A stretch of 64,000 bases of DNA from Lingula anatina. Its lineage: Eukaryota > Brachiopoda > Lingulata > Lingulida > Lingulidae. This document shows, in pieces, positions 36,094 through 49,017 of the stretch. The DNA is taken from assembly GCF_001039355.2 (NCBI RefSeq), contig NW_019773803.1:338236-402235 (forward strand), read 5' to 3'. Position numbers and translations under genes: made by a program. Every line of letters begins with the position of its first letter. The first letter of the stretch is position 1. The notes beneath the pieces were generated by a model that saw only the letters and a program-made list of their open reading frames with translations, did not search any database and was not told the origin of the DNA.

Positions 36094-39000
36094 ATACCCT
36101 TCAAAATAAGGGTTGCGGCAAACGCACCCTCCACAGGATAAACGGTACAGATAATTTTCCAAGTATCGCCTTATGTTCTGGAATTCGAAATCCGAAATAC
36201 TATTTACTTAAACTCCACCACTGAGTATGATAACACTATTGTCTCACTATCTAAACCGTCAAAACCAATTACAACGGTTAATTAAATGTGTAGCCTGACG
36301 AGGACAGGCTTATTCCCCATGTCTTGCCACTATGTAATCCTATAATTGTTAACAAACAGCTGCAAAGTGAGATTTTTATATAACGCCACCGTAAAGCAAC
36401 AGGCGTTTCTTGGTGAGGAAGCCAAGGTCGGCTTCATATGTAAATATACACTGAATATAATCTGCAACCAGCTCTTCCCATGATTATAGTACCACCATTG
36501 AAACGAGGATCTGAATATCAAACGATGTCAGGACATGTACTGCTACTGAATACAAAAGAACTTTTCACTGTCCCTCAAATAGGTGGATTCTAAGTCTGCC
36601 TTATCGTGTTCATCCATAACCTTTCGTGCCAACAGTGTAGTCAAGCTGCGAACAGCTGTAGATACACGTTTCTTAGTCTATAGTGACACCTGGCAGAAAG
36701 GATGGTTTGTGTTTCGTCCGCAGACTCTGCCTTTTTTGATGATCTTTTCTGCTATCAAAACGCCGTAGCTCGTACCCAAGTGAAGATGAGGGGCACCGGC
36801 AGCGTGCCAAATTGTGGTAACCCACGGTCTAAGAAATGCACTGCTGTTACACACTGTAGTATGTTCGTGCATGAACAGTGAGATGGATATTGAATTAAAA
36901 AAGATGAATATTGATTTTAAAAAATTAATCAACTAGCCATCATGTAACATGTTTTATTTTTCCATCATGTAAATTTTATGATGTGCTGTGAAATTGCCCA
37001 TGTATAGAAAGATTATTTAATCTATTTTGAACTTGGATTTTCACTAAACATTTCAATGTTGCTGATAAACATTACCAGAATGCTATTTACTGAGCCCTCG
37101 TGGTCCATTAACGTTAATGGAGCATTACCGTAAACTGGATCGATCTAGCTCAAAGCAATATTACAACATGGACCACAAAATTTCCCAACTTTACACAAGT
37201 ACTTAAAGTTACGAGGGGCCGTGCCATTCTTTACATTGTCTGCTCCTTAGCCAGAATCCTCGCTGAGATAGATCAATCCTGCTAGAACGGTAACTTCCTA
37301 TATGAACACAGCCTAAGGTCCATGTCTGATGTAACCTGAATCTGAGGCTGGCAAAAGCCTTTGCTTTCGATGATATTTTTCATATATATTTTGTGATCCA
37401 TGCAATACGGATTTTAACCTCTGTGAATGGACATGAGTGTGAGTTCCGTAATTAGGAAAATATAGCGGTGTGTATGATTGATGGATCCCAGATAAACCTG
37501 CCACTAGCAAATGCCAAACGGTTGTCTTTGACAATCTATTCTACATATCAAGGTAATGCTTGTAAAAAATGTGGAGTGTTGGCCGTTAAAAGGCGTTTAA
37601 AAAGTGTGAAGTTGACATTGGCCAATACGAAAAGTAGCAGGAGCTTTTAATAGCGTGTCTAATTTATCGTCCCACCAAAATTATCTTCGCTTTTTTCTGA
37701 CAACAGCCTTACTAGTTTATTTAAAGGTATGCAATCGCAACAAAATAACAGAAAACCTGACTTAAGTTTTTTTTTTTTCCGTACTGTATTTTATACAGTG
37801 AACGTTGAGACAAAGACCAGTAGACTGACCGTCTTGAATGAAGCGTCCCTGCAGTGCATGCGCACCGCAGGGTTGGTTTGCGGTTAAATGCACCCATGCC
37901 GGACGCAAACTCTGCTTTCGAGTTATATCAGGAGATGTGTGAGTCACCTTCCGACACGATGAACCCAGCCAGATAAATACGCGTCTGAGGAATTACGCTG
38001 GAAACAAAATAACATTTAATTTGACTGATTGACATTGAGTACGACAAGTTTAACTCATTTAAAACAGCTGGGAACAGGGTCAAACGTTCAAGTATTTGCC
38101 ATGCCATAGGAAAAATAAAATACGGTTTAGGAACGAAAATTTTGGTGAAGAGAACAAAAATTATAGCATAGGGTCCATGTGTTTTGCTATCTCTACGCCG
38201 ACCGTGACACACACTCACACACATACACACACACATACACTGGCTTCTCTCATAAGGACATAAATTTCACTTAATCAGCCTTTACGTTCAAGGTAAGAGC
38301 CTTCAAACCTAAACTACGATATAGCGATGATATGATAGAACCAATCACTGACTTCGAAACAAGGGGGGTTATTGAAAGGAGTAGAGTTATTCCCGATGTT
38401 GAAGGTTCTCTTCTCCATACATTGCTTTGTGCAATATCATACATATAAACACAAAGCTCTCTGCCATCTTTTGTTCTGACAGAAGATTAAACAATACCCG
38501 GATAAATGCCAAGAATTATTCCGACCTGATAATTTCACTGAAGTAAACCTGCAAGTTAAACAAATGCAGCTTCACAGTGACTTAAATCGTCTTGGCATTT
38601 GGTAAATGATCCAATAATCAGAAAATATTTGGAAAGCTTTATTCTCCCTTGATTTACATAAGGAATTAGAAAGAATTATCTAATACAGTGATTTTCACTA
38701 GGACCCATTATCCATTACCTCCAGATATTCAACCCTTTACACTTTTCTCTTCCAAGACAACTCACCGAAAACTGAATTTTTGGTAAGCTGTCGAAATTAC
38801 TCAACAGATCCCCTTGTGCAGAGAACGTACCAACGGTGTACGCCGAAGAATAAAACTGATTCCATTCGTATAATAGTCCTCCTTAAGGAATAAGAACTTT
38901 ATTGATTTACACTATAATATACAAGGTATCATCAAACTACATTAATATATAAGGTTTAATTTAGTACAATCATGGCAAGTTTGATTATTTTCGTTGAAGT

Positions 39001-39781
39001 ACAGGTTTTATATAGGATACAGTACATTCATGAACTTGTGGTCATTCGTCTGTCTGTTTTTTTACAGGGCCATTTCGTACAAAATACACAGACATCTTCT
39101 ATAAAGGATCCGATGTTGCCAGTTTAAAGTTATATATCATTCTGTCTTGTTGAGGGATTGAATAACGATATGAAATGCCGAACGGCTGGAAAAATAAATA
39201 TAACATTCTCTGGTTGAACTGAATTTACAAAGCTGTTTATACAACCTGGACCTCGCACCATTGCATAACTACAGTACAGTGCATCACTCGGTGAGCACGC
39301 TGCTGAAAATGTGCATGTTTGACATTAATTACGATAAAAGTTTATACGTGTAGTTGAATTACCAAACAGAATTAATTTGAAAATCATTAGGAGTTTTGCC
39401 GTGTTATCCGATGATTATTCGATTTTTAAGCGAAAAAATATTAGCGACGCAAAAATGTCGAGTGCATGGGTGCGAACAGTTTCCGATCACTTTGGGTCAA
39501 TGACATATTGTACGCGAGTTACTACAGTTACACTTGTAATTTCAGCAACTCCTACACGTAGATCTATTTATAATTATTTTAATACAGAGGGTAAACTCGT
39601 GGGAAGACAATAGCGAAATTGTTTCGAGACATACTGAACGTTATTAAGTTGATGAGCTACAGACCTTGGCCATGACGTTCCGTCTGAATGCCACCACAGC
39701 ATATAACAAAGCGTTAATCCTTTTTAGTAATAAGTGAATGGGGTTTCCTTTTATTACAATAACATTATACAATAAAGGGAA
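34555..39781. repeat. 5.2-kb block, probable alternative haplotype of 39974-45113
   Basis: The whole block recurs downstream in the same order and orientation with about one to two substitutions per 100 bases plus length changes in microsatellites: AT run about 20 versus 70 bp near 35495/40720, T run near 37768/43081, AC run near 38215/43545. It is bounded by single Ns on both sides. It carries the sulfotransferase first two coding exons and an element of family C. Confidence 0.85.
37115..37300. mobile_element. Family C-related palindromic element (copy 3, haplotype block)
   Basis: GGATCGATCTAGCTC on the left and GAGATAGATCAATCCTGCTAG on the right are inverted ends like those at 56.3 kb. Its allele at 42404-42610 has an additional CCCATCGCACTAGCT segment that is missing here. 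Confidence 0.55.
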
Positions 39782-39782
39782 N
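39782..39782. other. Single-base assembly gap
   Basis: An N at the right border of the haplotype block. The sequence after it is the same as 34363-34553. Confidence 0.9.
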
Positions 39783-40261
39783 GTTATATATACATTCTGG
39801 ACCTTCTGACCTTAATACAATGCACCTTTGTTTAAGTTCACCTTACCTAATTGCATCCTGACTCGTGAAGGGACACTTAATTCGGACATAGTCAAATCTT
39901 TATCACAAAATAATGTGTTTTATGTATATGAGGTTTAAGTGTGGCATTTGAATAGTTCATGTAAGTGGGATACATGTATGTGGGATATTCGCTTTCCAAA
40001 ATGTTAAATATAGCCGTTTCCGATGCTGAGCACTTTTTATTTCTTCTTGATGTTTAGCCCGCCACTCAGTTTTGATACTGTGCAGTATAGCTGTTTTATA
40101 CAGTTCTATCATAGGTACTGCATTAGTGCCGGCGTATGAGTAAAGGCCCAAGTTTTCAGAATTTTATACAGGAGCCATTCTCCTGAGGCTGCTAACGCAT
40201 CGAAGAGAACCACAAGTGTATTTTCCTCGTAAGATCATTCTTGAAATCGTCATTCGGTAAC

Positions 40262-40715
40262 CTCCGTGAATTCTCTGGATATTCTTTCGCATGGAAAATC
40301 ACAAAGAACTCGAGGCCGTTTTCTACTTCAGTTAACTGGGAAAAAATAACTCTAAAACAACACGCTCTTGTGTCATAGGCTCACATTTCATCACCATGTT
40401 TAGCGTTAGAGTCGTAAATCATTAAAATGCATGTTTTCGGCGTTTTATTTCTTGCTTGAAGTCTTTCAGTTGAGTACGTGTGGCACAGAGTGTTACAGAC
40501 AGGTCGTCTGGAAACCGTCTGATGTTCCGATGCTGTGGACAGTAAATTACAGAGCAGTGCCGTGCACTGTCGACGTTATCAAAAATATCTAGACCACTGA
40601 GAAATTTTTATGACTTGGATTGCTTGATACTTTCTTCAGAGTTCACAGACTGTTAACGTTCAGTGAACGTTTGGCTTCAGATAGAACTCCTTGCGCAACC
40701 CCATGTTGTGTCTAT

Positions 40716-40797
<82 letters not shown>

Positions 40798-41376
40798 CCA
40801 GTAAGCTACTATACATTAGAGGTTGTTGGAACACAATATATAAATATATACATTATAATGTTGATAAATATATACATTAAATGCAATACAATATTGTATC
40901 AGGGAACAGCTCTAATGTACAGTACTAGTGCTTTTCATTATTAGTGCAGGTCATTCATATCGTCATTGTCATTCCCACATAAATGCTGCATTTACGTTAA
41001 TATAAAACGCTTAATTACGCTTAATTACATGAATGAAACAAATGAAACAAAGACTCACCAGCTCAAATATACTAGAATTATCAAATACAGTTCCATTTTG
41101 TAAGGCACCTCTTTCCAGAAACTTGGGTGGAAACTTCCCGACTACCTCTATCGTTCTCGGTGGTATTTGAGCGTATCTATAAGTCACAGTTAAAAAAATA
41201 CCCAGAGTCAATAATATCCATGGAATAATTTTGCACCATGTTTTGGTAAAAGGAATGAAGATATCAGATTGCAAACACATGAATTCAGCCGTGAATTTGG
41301 TGTCGTTCCGTCTTTTACATCCGTTCCAACTTGGGAAGGCAGTCCTGTGTCCAGCACGTGTTCGGTCTGAATCCAT
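40262..41376 (-). CDS. CHST15-like: Second copy of CHST15-like exons 1 and 2 (allelic or duplicated)
   Basis: Exon 1 (41059-41376, 106 codons, starting MDSDRTRAG) and exon 2 (40262-40335) match those at 36093-35776 and 35110-35037 with a few substitutions, for example residue 3 L to S, residue 4 N to D and residue 23 L to R. The exon 2 donor is GTTACC here against GTAACC in the other copy. Upstream of the ATG this copy has an in-frame TAG where the other has TTG, which supports translation starting at the shared ATG. No exons 3-8 follow before the block ends, so alone it is not a gene. The contig overlap argues these are the exons that belong with 30624-33224. Confidence 0.75.
40719..40796. 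repeat. Long (AT)n microsatellite
   Basis: About 75 bp of alternating TA. The matching site in the other copy (about 35495-35512) is far shorter. Confidence 0.95.
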
Positions 41377-42403
41377 ATACCCTTCAAAATAAGGGTTGCG
41401 GCAAACGCACCCTCCACAGGATAAACGGTACAGATAATTTTCCTAGTATCGCCTTATGTTATGGAATTCGAAATCCGAAATACGTACTATTTACTTTAAC
41501 TCCACCACTGAGTATGATAACACTATTGTCTCACTATCTAAACCGTCAAAACCAATTACAACGGTTAATTAAAGGTGTAGCCTGACGAGGACAGGCTTAT
41601 TCCCCATGTCTTGCCACTATGTAATCCTATAATTGTTAACAAACAGCTGCAAAGTGAGATTTTTATATAACGCCACCGTAAAGCAACAGGCGTTTCTTGG
41701 TGAAGAAGCCAAGGTCGGCTTCATATGTAAATATACACTGAATATAATCTGCAACCAGCTCTTCCCATGATTATAGTACCACCATTGAAACGAGGATCTG
41801 AATATCCAACGATGTCAGGACATATACTGCTACTGAATACAAAAGAACTTTTAACTGTCCCTCAAATAGGTGGATTCTAAGTCTGCCTTATCGTGTTCAT
41901 CCATAACCTTTCGTGCCAACAGTGTAGTCAAGCTGCGAACAGCTGTAGATACACGTTTCGTAGTCTATAGTGACACCTGGCAGAAAGGATGGTTTGTGTT
42001 TCGTCCGCAGACTCTGCCTTTTTTGATGATCTCTTCTGCTATGAAAACGCCGTAGCTCGTACCCAAGTGAAGATGAGGGGCACCGGCAGCGTGCCAAATT
42101 GTGGTAACCCACGGTCTAAGAAATGCACTGCTGTTACACACTGTAGTATGTTCGTGCATGAGCAGTGAGATGGATATTGAATTTAAAAAGACGAATATTG
42201 ATTTAAAAAAATTAATCAACTAACCATCATGTAACATGTTTTATTTTTCCATCATGTAAATTTTATGATGTGCTGTGAAATTGCCCATGTATAGAAAGAT
42301 TATTTAATCTATATTGAACTTGGATTTTCACTAAACATTTCGATGTTGCTGATAAACATTACCAGTATGCTATTTACTGAGCCCTCGTGGTCCATTAACG
42401 TTA

Positions 42404-42610
42404 ATGGAGCATTACCGTAAACCCATCGCACTAGCTGGATCGATCTAGCTCAAAGTAATATTACAACATGGACCACAAAATTTCCCAACTTTTACCCAAG
42501 TACTTAAAGTTACGAGGGGCCGTGCCATTCTTTACATTGTCTGCTCCTTAGCCAGAATCCTCGCTGAGATAGATCAATCCTGCTAGAACGGTAACTTCCT
42601 ATATGAACAC
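42404..42610. mobile_element. Family C-related palindromic element (copy 3, second allele)
   Basis: Contains CCCATCGCACTAGCTGGATC at the left and the inverted GATCAATCCTGCTAG at the right, making the relationship to the 56.3-kb copy clear. Confidence 0.6.
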
Positions 42611-43080
42611 AGCCTAAGGTCCATGTCTGATGAAACCTGAATCTGAGGCTTGTAAATGCCTTTGCCTTCGATGATATTTTTCATATATATTTTGTGATCC
42701 ATGCATTACGGATTTTAACCTCTGTGAATGGACATGAGTGTGAGTTCCGTAATTAGGAAAATATAGCGGTGTGCATGATTGATGGATCCCAGATAAACCT
42801 GCCACTAGCAAATGCCAAACGGTTGTCTTTGACAATCTATTCTACATATCAAAGTAATGCTTGTAAAAAATGTGAAGTGTTGGCCGTTAAAAGGCGTTTA
42901 AAAAGTGTGAAGTTGACATTAGCCTATACGGAAAAAGTAGCAGGAGCTTTTAATAGCGTGTGTAACTTATAATTATTGCCCCACCAAAATTATCTTCGCT
43001 TTTTTCTGACAACAGCCTTGCTAGTTTATTTAAAGGCATGCAGGAATAATCGCAACAAAATAACAGAAAACCTGATTTAA

Positions 43081-43109
43081 GTTTTTTTTTTTTTTTTTTT
43101 TTTTTTTTT
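43081..43109. repeat. Poly-T tract
   Basis: A run of nearly 30 T. The other copy at about 37768 has only about 12. Confidence 0.9.
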
Positions 43110-43544
43110 GCAGTACTGTATTTAAACAGTGAACGTTGAGACAAAGACCAGTAGACTGACCGTCTTGAATGAAGCGTCCCTGCAGTGCATGCGCACCGCA
43201 GGGTTAGTTTGCGGTTAAATGCACCCATGCCGGACGCAAACTCTGCTCTCGAGTTGTATCAGGAGATGTGTGAGTCACCTTCCGACACGATGAACCCAGC
43301 CAGATAAATACGCGTCTGAGGAATAACGCTGGAAACAAAATAACATTTAATTTGACTGATTGACATTGAGTACGACAAGTTTAACTCATTTAAAACAGCT
43401 GGGAACAGGGTCAAACGTTCAAGTATTTGCCATGCCATAGGAAAAATAAAATACGGTTTAGGAACGAAAATTTTGGTGAAGAGAACAAAAATTATAGCAT
43501 AGGGTCCATGTGTTTTGTTATCTCTACGCCGACCGTGACACACA

Positions 43545-43576
<32 letters not shown>
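43545..43576. repeat. (AC)n microsatellite
   Basis: An uninterrupted AC run. In the other copy (about 38208-38240) it is interrupted. Confidence 0.9.
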
Positions 43577-43577
<1 letters not shown>

Positions 43578-45113
43578 GCTTCTCTCATAAAAGGACATAA
43601 ATTTCACTTAATCAGCCTTTACGTTCAAGGTAAGAGCCTTCAAACCTAAACTACGATATAGCGATGATATGATAGAACCAATCACTGACTTCGAAACAAG
43701 GGGGGTTATTGAAAGGAGTAGAGTTATTCCCGATGTTGAAGGTTCTCTTCTCCATACATTGCTTTGTGCAATATCATACATATAAACACAAAGCTCTCTG
43801 CCATCTTTTGTTCTGACAGAAGATTAAACAATACCCGGATAAATGCCAAGAATTATTCCGACCTGATAATTTCACTGAAGTAAACCTGCAAGTTAAACAA
43901 ATGCAGCTTCACAGTGACTTAAATCGTCTTGGCATTCGGTAAATGATCCAATAATCAGAAAATATTTGGAAAGCTTTATTCTCCCTTGATTTACATAAGG
44001 AATTAGAAAGAATTATCTAATACAGTGATTTGCACTAGGACCCATTATCCATTATCTCCAGATATTCAACCCTTTACACTTTTCTCTTCCAAGACAACTC
44101 ACCGAAAACTGAATTTTTGGTAAGCTGTCGAAATTACTCAACAGATCCACTTGTGCAGAGAACGTACCAACAGTGTACGCCGAAGAATAAAACAGATTCC
44201 ATTCGTATAATAGTCCTCCTTAAGGAATAAGAACTTTATTGATTTACACTATAATATACAGGGTATCATCAAACTACATTATTATATAAGGTTTAATTTA
44301 GTACAATCATGGCAAGTTTGATTATTTTCGTTGAAGTACAGGTTTTATATAGGATACATTCATGAACTTGTGGTCATTCGTCTGTCTGTTTTTTTACAGG
44401 GCCATTTCGTACAAAATACACAGACATCTTCTATAAAGGATCCGATGTTGCCAGTTTAAAGTTATATATCATTCTGTCTTGTTGAGGGATTGAATAACGA
44501 TATGAAATGCCGAACGGCTGGAAAAATAAATATAACATTCTCTGGTTGAACTGAATTTACAAAGCTGTTTATACAACCTGGACCTCGCACCATTGCATAA
44601 CTACAGTACAGAGCATCACTCGGTGAGCACGCTGCTGAAAATGTGCATGTTTGACATTAATTACGATAAAAGTTTATACGTGTAGTTGAATTACCAAACA
44701 GACTCCAATTGAATTAATTTGAAAATCATTAGGAGTTTTGCCGTGTTATCCGATGATTATTCGATTTTTAAGCGAAAAAATATTAGCGACGCAAAAATGT
44801 CGAGTGCATGGGTGCGAACAGTTTCCGATCACTTTGGGTCAATGACATATTGTACGCGAGTTACTACAGTTACACTTGTAATTTCAGCAATCCTACACGT
44901 AGATCTATTTATAATTATTTTAATACAGAGGGTAAACTCGTGGGGAGACAATAGCGAAATTGTTTCGAGACATACTGAACGTTATTAAGTTGATGAGCTA
45001 CAGACCTTGGCCATGACGTTCCGTCTGAATGCCACCACAGCATATAACAAAGCGTTAATCCTTTTTAGTAATAAGTGAATGGGGTTTCCTTTTATTACAA
45101 TAACATTATACAA

Positions 45114-46316
45114 TTCTGTTGAGAAAATTGCAATCTGTACCAGTCTCTAGCTCCATTACGGGACTCACTTAAAAACTTGAAACTAATAACTCAATAACGG
45201 TTTTATGTATTGTCATTCTGTGAACAGAATTAGAAATGATACACTGTGAAGATTATTAAGGCAAGTGTTAAAAGATAGGAAAGTGGAATTTTTACTGAAT
45301 AAAGGTCTAACGCTTATTGTGTTCTTTTTATTTTTAATGATTTAAAAATGATTCGGCGTCCAGAATCTGTCAAGCTTAATATCTGAATATCAGAGCAAGG
45401 ACAGAACTGAAAGTTTGGATGAAACAGCATTTAGTATGTTCCAGTCATCAAGCTACAAACCAAACAAACGCCGCATAGAAAGTCCCTTCTAATACCGGGC
45501 CAGGGGAAACATACTTGAGAGAGATGGACCTAGAGACGACACCCGTTGAAACGATTTTTGAATGCGATAGTTGTGACTGCTATTTTACTGCTGGTGCATT
45601 CCCGAACAAATGTAGGAGATGCGCTGGAATGCGAGCATGGGTCTTAATTTCTGCTTCAGTTTTCAAATGAGTGCGTTTATCATTTTTCTTACAGGTATTA
45701 TTAATGACCACATTACACTGGAGAACGGATGGAAACGAAAGTCAAAAATTAGTAGAATATGCGTTCATGTGGTAACTTTGTTATGTTAAGTTATTCCAAG
45801 CCTTGTGTACTACTGGAAGATGCTAATTTTCAAGATCTAGGCATTTGACCTCCTTTCCGGATAATTTTCTACACAGTTTTATAGAACTGTTGTTCGTAAA
45901 ATAAACTCTAGATAAAACAAACAAACAAATAACCTATTTTATCCTGACATTTTTATTCAGTTTCACTTATTGGCGGCTTGACAAGTAAGTGGTAACTAGG
46001 GAGTACAGCGTTGACTAGCCTAATTAAATCGTATTGACTACAAAGTAGCATCCTCATAAATAATGCTAGCCAGAATAAAAAGACGCTATATAAAAATTCT
46101 GAAAATACTAAAAAGCCATATGCATACGTACAATAAAGTTGCACCTTTGTAGATAACGTTTAAATTGCAGTAAAATTTATACTGACTTGGACTTTGAGTG
46201 TGTGTGTACCTGTATCGTTTGTGTGGTATGATTGGTAATTGAGATTTATATAATGTACACACAAAATATTGAAATGTATAATATAGGCCTATAAAATGTA
46301 TAAAGCTGTCGCAATT
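45114..46316. other. Intergenic; 3' side of the 713-aa gene
   Basis: From 45118 the sequence no longer matches the haplotype block. No exon seen. A minus-strand AATAAA (TTTATT at 45952-45957) could serve the gene that ends at 46317. Confidence 0.5.
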
Positions 46317-48981
46317 TTAGTATACTTGGTATTCATACGGACTTTGAATTGCAGGAGAAATAAAAACAATATCCCTTTTACTACCTGTTTTAACAAGTTT
46401 TTGCCCTTTTGGGCCTTTATTCTGCTGTAGATAAGAGTTCGAGTTTGCACTCTTATCTGCCACCGGCGAGTCTCCTGCAGAATGACTTTTGTCGGTGGGA
46501 CAGGGCGCGGCGTCCATTTTGCTTTGTTGCAGCGTGGTCGGTGGGGTGACGCAAATCGTGGGAGTACCGTTATGAACCTCGGGATGCTTCTCAAGTTGAG
46601 CAGGGTCTAAACTCAGTGTTTTAACAGAAACTTGGACGTTTACTTTATCACTACTGGCACTTTCCGCAATACGTGGCAGAATGTGTTCCATTTCGGTGGA
46701 GGTATGATTGCCGGTCGGATCATCGGCTGTGTTAGGTGGGGGATGGAGGGAAGCATGACTCTCTTGTCGAGGCGGACCACCAGTGTTAGTCTCTGTTCTT
46801 TCGCCTTTAGTCTTCTCCTTTCTTATTTCATTTTCCTCGTGGACATTTGGGACCCCTACTGATCCACCAACACATTTTGGTTTAGGTTTACAAGGTATGG
46901 TCGTCGGCATCAACAGGTTGTCTGCATCTGGCTGCACACCGTGAAAAGGGGCGCCTGAATCGTAACAAGTTCCATCCAGATACGCATCTAAATCATAGTT
47001 CTCATCAAAAGACCACACGCTCCAATTTTTCTTATGTTTATGATTTTTATGAGAAATCGAACTTTCCCAGATAGGAAAGTCCATGTCAATCGACCAATCT
47101 GACATTGATTTGACAGAATCTCGTCCAGCACGATTTTTGCCAATTGCATCCAAATTGTCAGAGTCAATCTGATATATATTAAGCGACGCATTCTTTCGAC
47201 TTTGTTTGTTGGATTTTGCCTCTTTAAAACTATTCTTAGAAAGAGAGGGATCTTTTTTTCTTGCAATATCATTTCTTGATTTTTGCTGAATGCCCCAATC
47301 GTACATCGGATATAAAGCTCGAAGTTCCTTTTGTCTTTGTTTAAGGTGAGCCGACGACAAACTTTCGCCTATTTTAATGGACCGAAGACCTACAACACCA
47401 TCTGATGATGCACCCAGTTGTGATTTGAAAACTTTGTCTTTCTTGAAACCGTTATTTTTATCAGGTTTCACCGCGTTTAGATTTAACGACTTATCAAGCG
47501 TTCGTGCATTAATCTGTACTACGTGGGCGGGTTGTAAATGACTAGGCTCTCGAGAGGCGTAGAATGTCGTGGAGGGAGAATTGAGCGGTACAAAACTTGT
47601 AGGAGACAGACGAGCAATATTCTGCATAAAGTATCCTTCTGAAGGGGCACTGGTGGTATTTTTAATGTCAGGTTTCCCATTAGATCTCCTCCGTTTTCCT
47701 CTGCCATTCTTGGATTCAGTATTGTCAGAAATGTGCGGCAAACTGAGCTGATTTTCTGCTTTTTTTGTTTTATCAACCTCCACCGTGCAAAATGGTATGT
47801 CATCAGAACTCGATAAATCAATAGCAATTTTGCTATTTTCTCGTACAAATTTCAAGTCTTCCGGCATATTTGCTGGTAGGAAATATTTTCGATCCACGTG
47901 CAAGTGGGGTTCTGGTTTTCTACTAACAGAACTGATACCTTCTGTAAAGACAACCCTTTGCTCAACTCGACGCATTTCACGGCGAGGGTCCCAATTATTC
48001 AAAGCGACCTGCCTGTTGATGGCTAGTTTCTTAACTTTCGGTCGTTCCGGCTTCTTTCTTAGATTCACTTGCACCGTCGGGTTTGTTGCCCCTTTGTTAT
48101 AATCACGCACGACCTCTGGCGGAAGACTTCCAGAGGTAGCTGTAATAGTTCCCTGGATTGGGCGACTGCTGTTTGCCAATGAAGCTTGATGTAAAAGTCT
48201 TTTCAAGTTGTCATCGAGAACGGGAATCTGTCTTTGCAGTGGTAGAGATTTTCTAGCAGCCAAATGCTCGTTGCTTGGGTATCCATAATGTCTTGTGCGC
48301 CGTCTATCATAGAAGTCGACTGCTTGAGACAGAGAAAGTTGTTTCGCCAATGGCATGACGTCTACGTCGTCTATACATTCTATGTAAATCTGAAATATTT
48401 AAAAGCGGGGTTTAAAATCAACAATAAGCATGAAGGATAATCAGTGGTCACCTTAGTGATACACTAGTGACAGTATTGAAATATAGTTTTAGGTGTATTC
48501 AGATGGTTCTATCCCGAATTACAAGAGATATAAAGTGATGAATGGGATGAGCAAAAACCAACTGTTGCACAATTCCATAACATCCCCGACTGCGTGGAGA
48601 GGAATTATATACTTTTGTAAAACATGTTACAAAAGATGGGAAACGCCAAATACTGATCAAAAGAGGTCATTTAGTCACTAATTGAATCAAAAAACATTTT
48701 TACTTATTAAGTGCAGAATCGTACCATGTAAGTTATATGTTTACAAATACATCCCTTGTAAATGAACTGTAAATTTGAATACTGCAGTTACGGACATAAA
48801 GAGTTTTAAATCTATCTCCTTTAAGATATCGCCTTTAAGGGATTTCATTGCCAGACTTCTGCAGCGGGGAGTGTGAAAGTTCCCATCATATCTTACTTAG
48901 CAAGAACTGGCCTTCTCATATTTTTGTTTTTCGAAAATATCAATTAAATACGTGTGACTCCTTCACGGTGCCTCTCATACT

Positions 48982-49017
<36 letters not shown>

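Noticed and set aside
40620..40944. ORFs with repeated Ile-Tyr
   Set aside because: They are translations of an (AT)n microsatellite.
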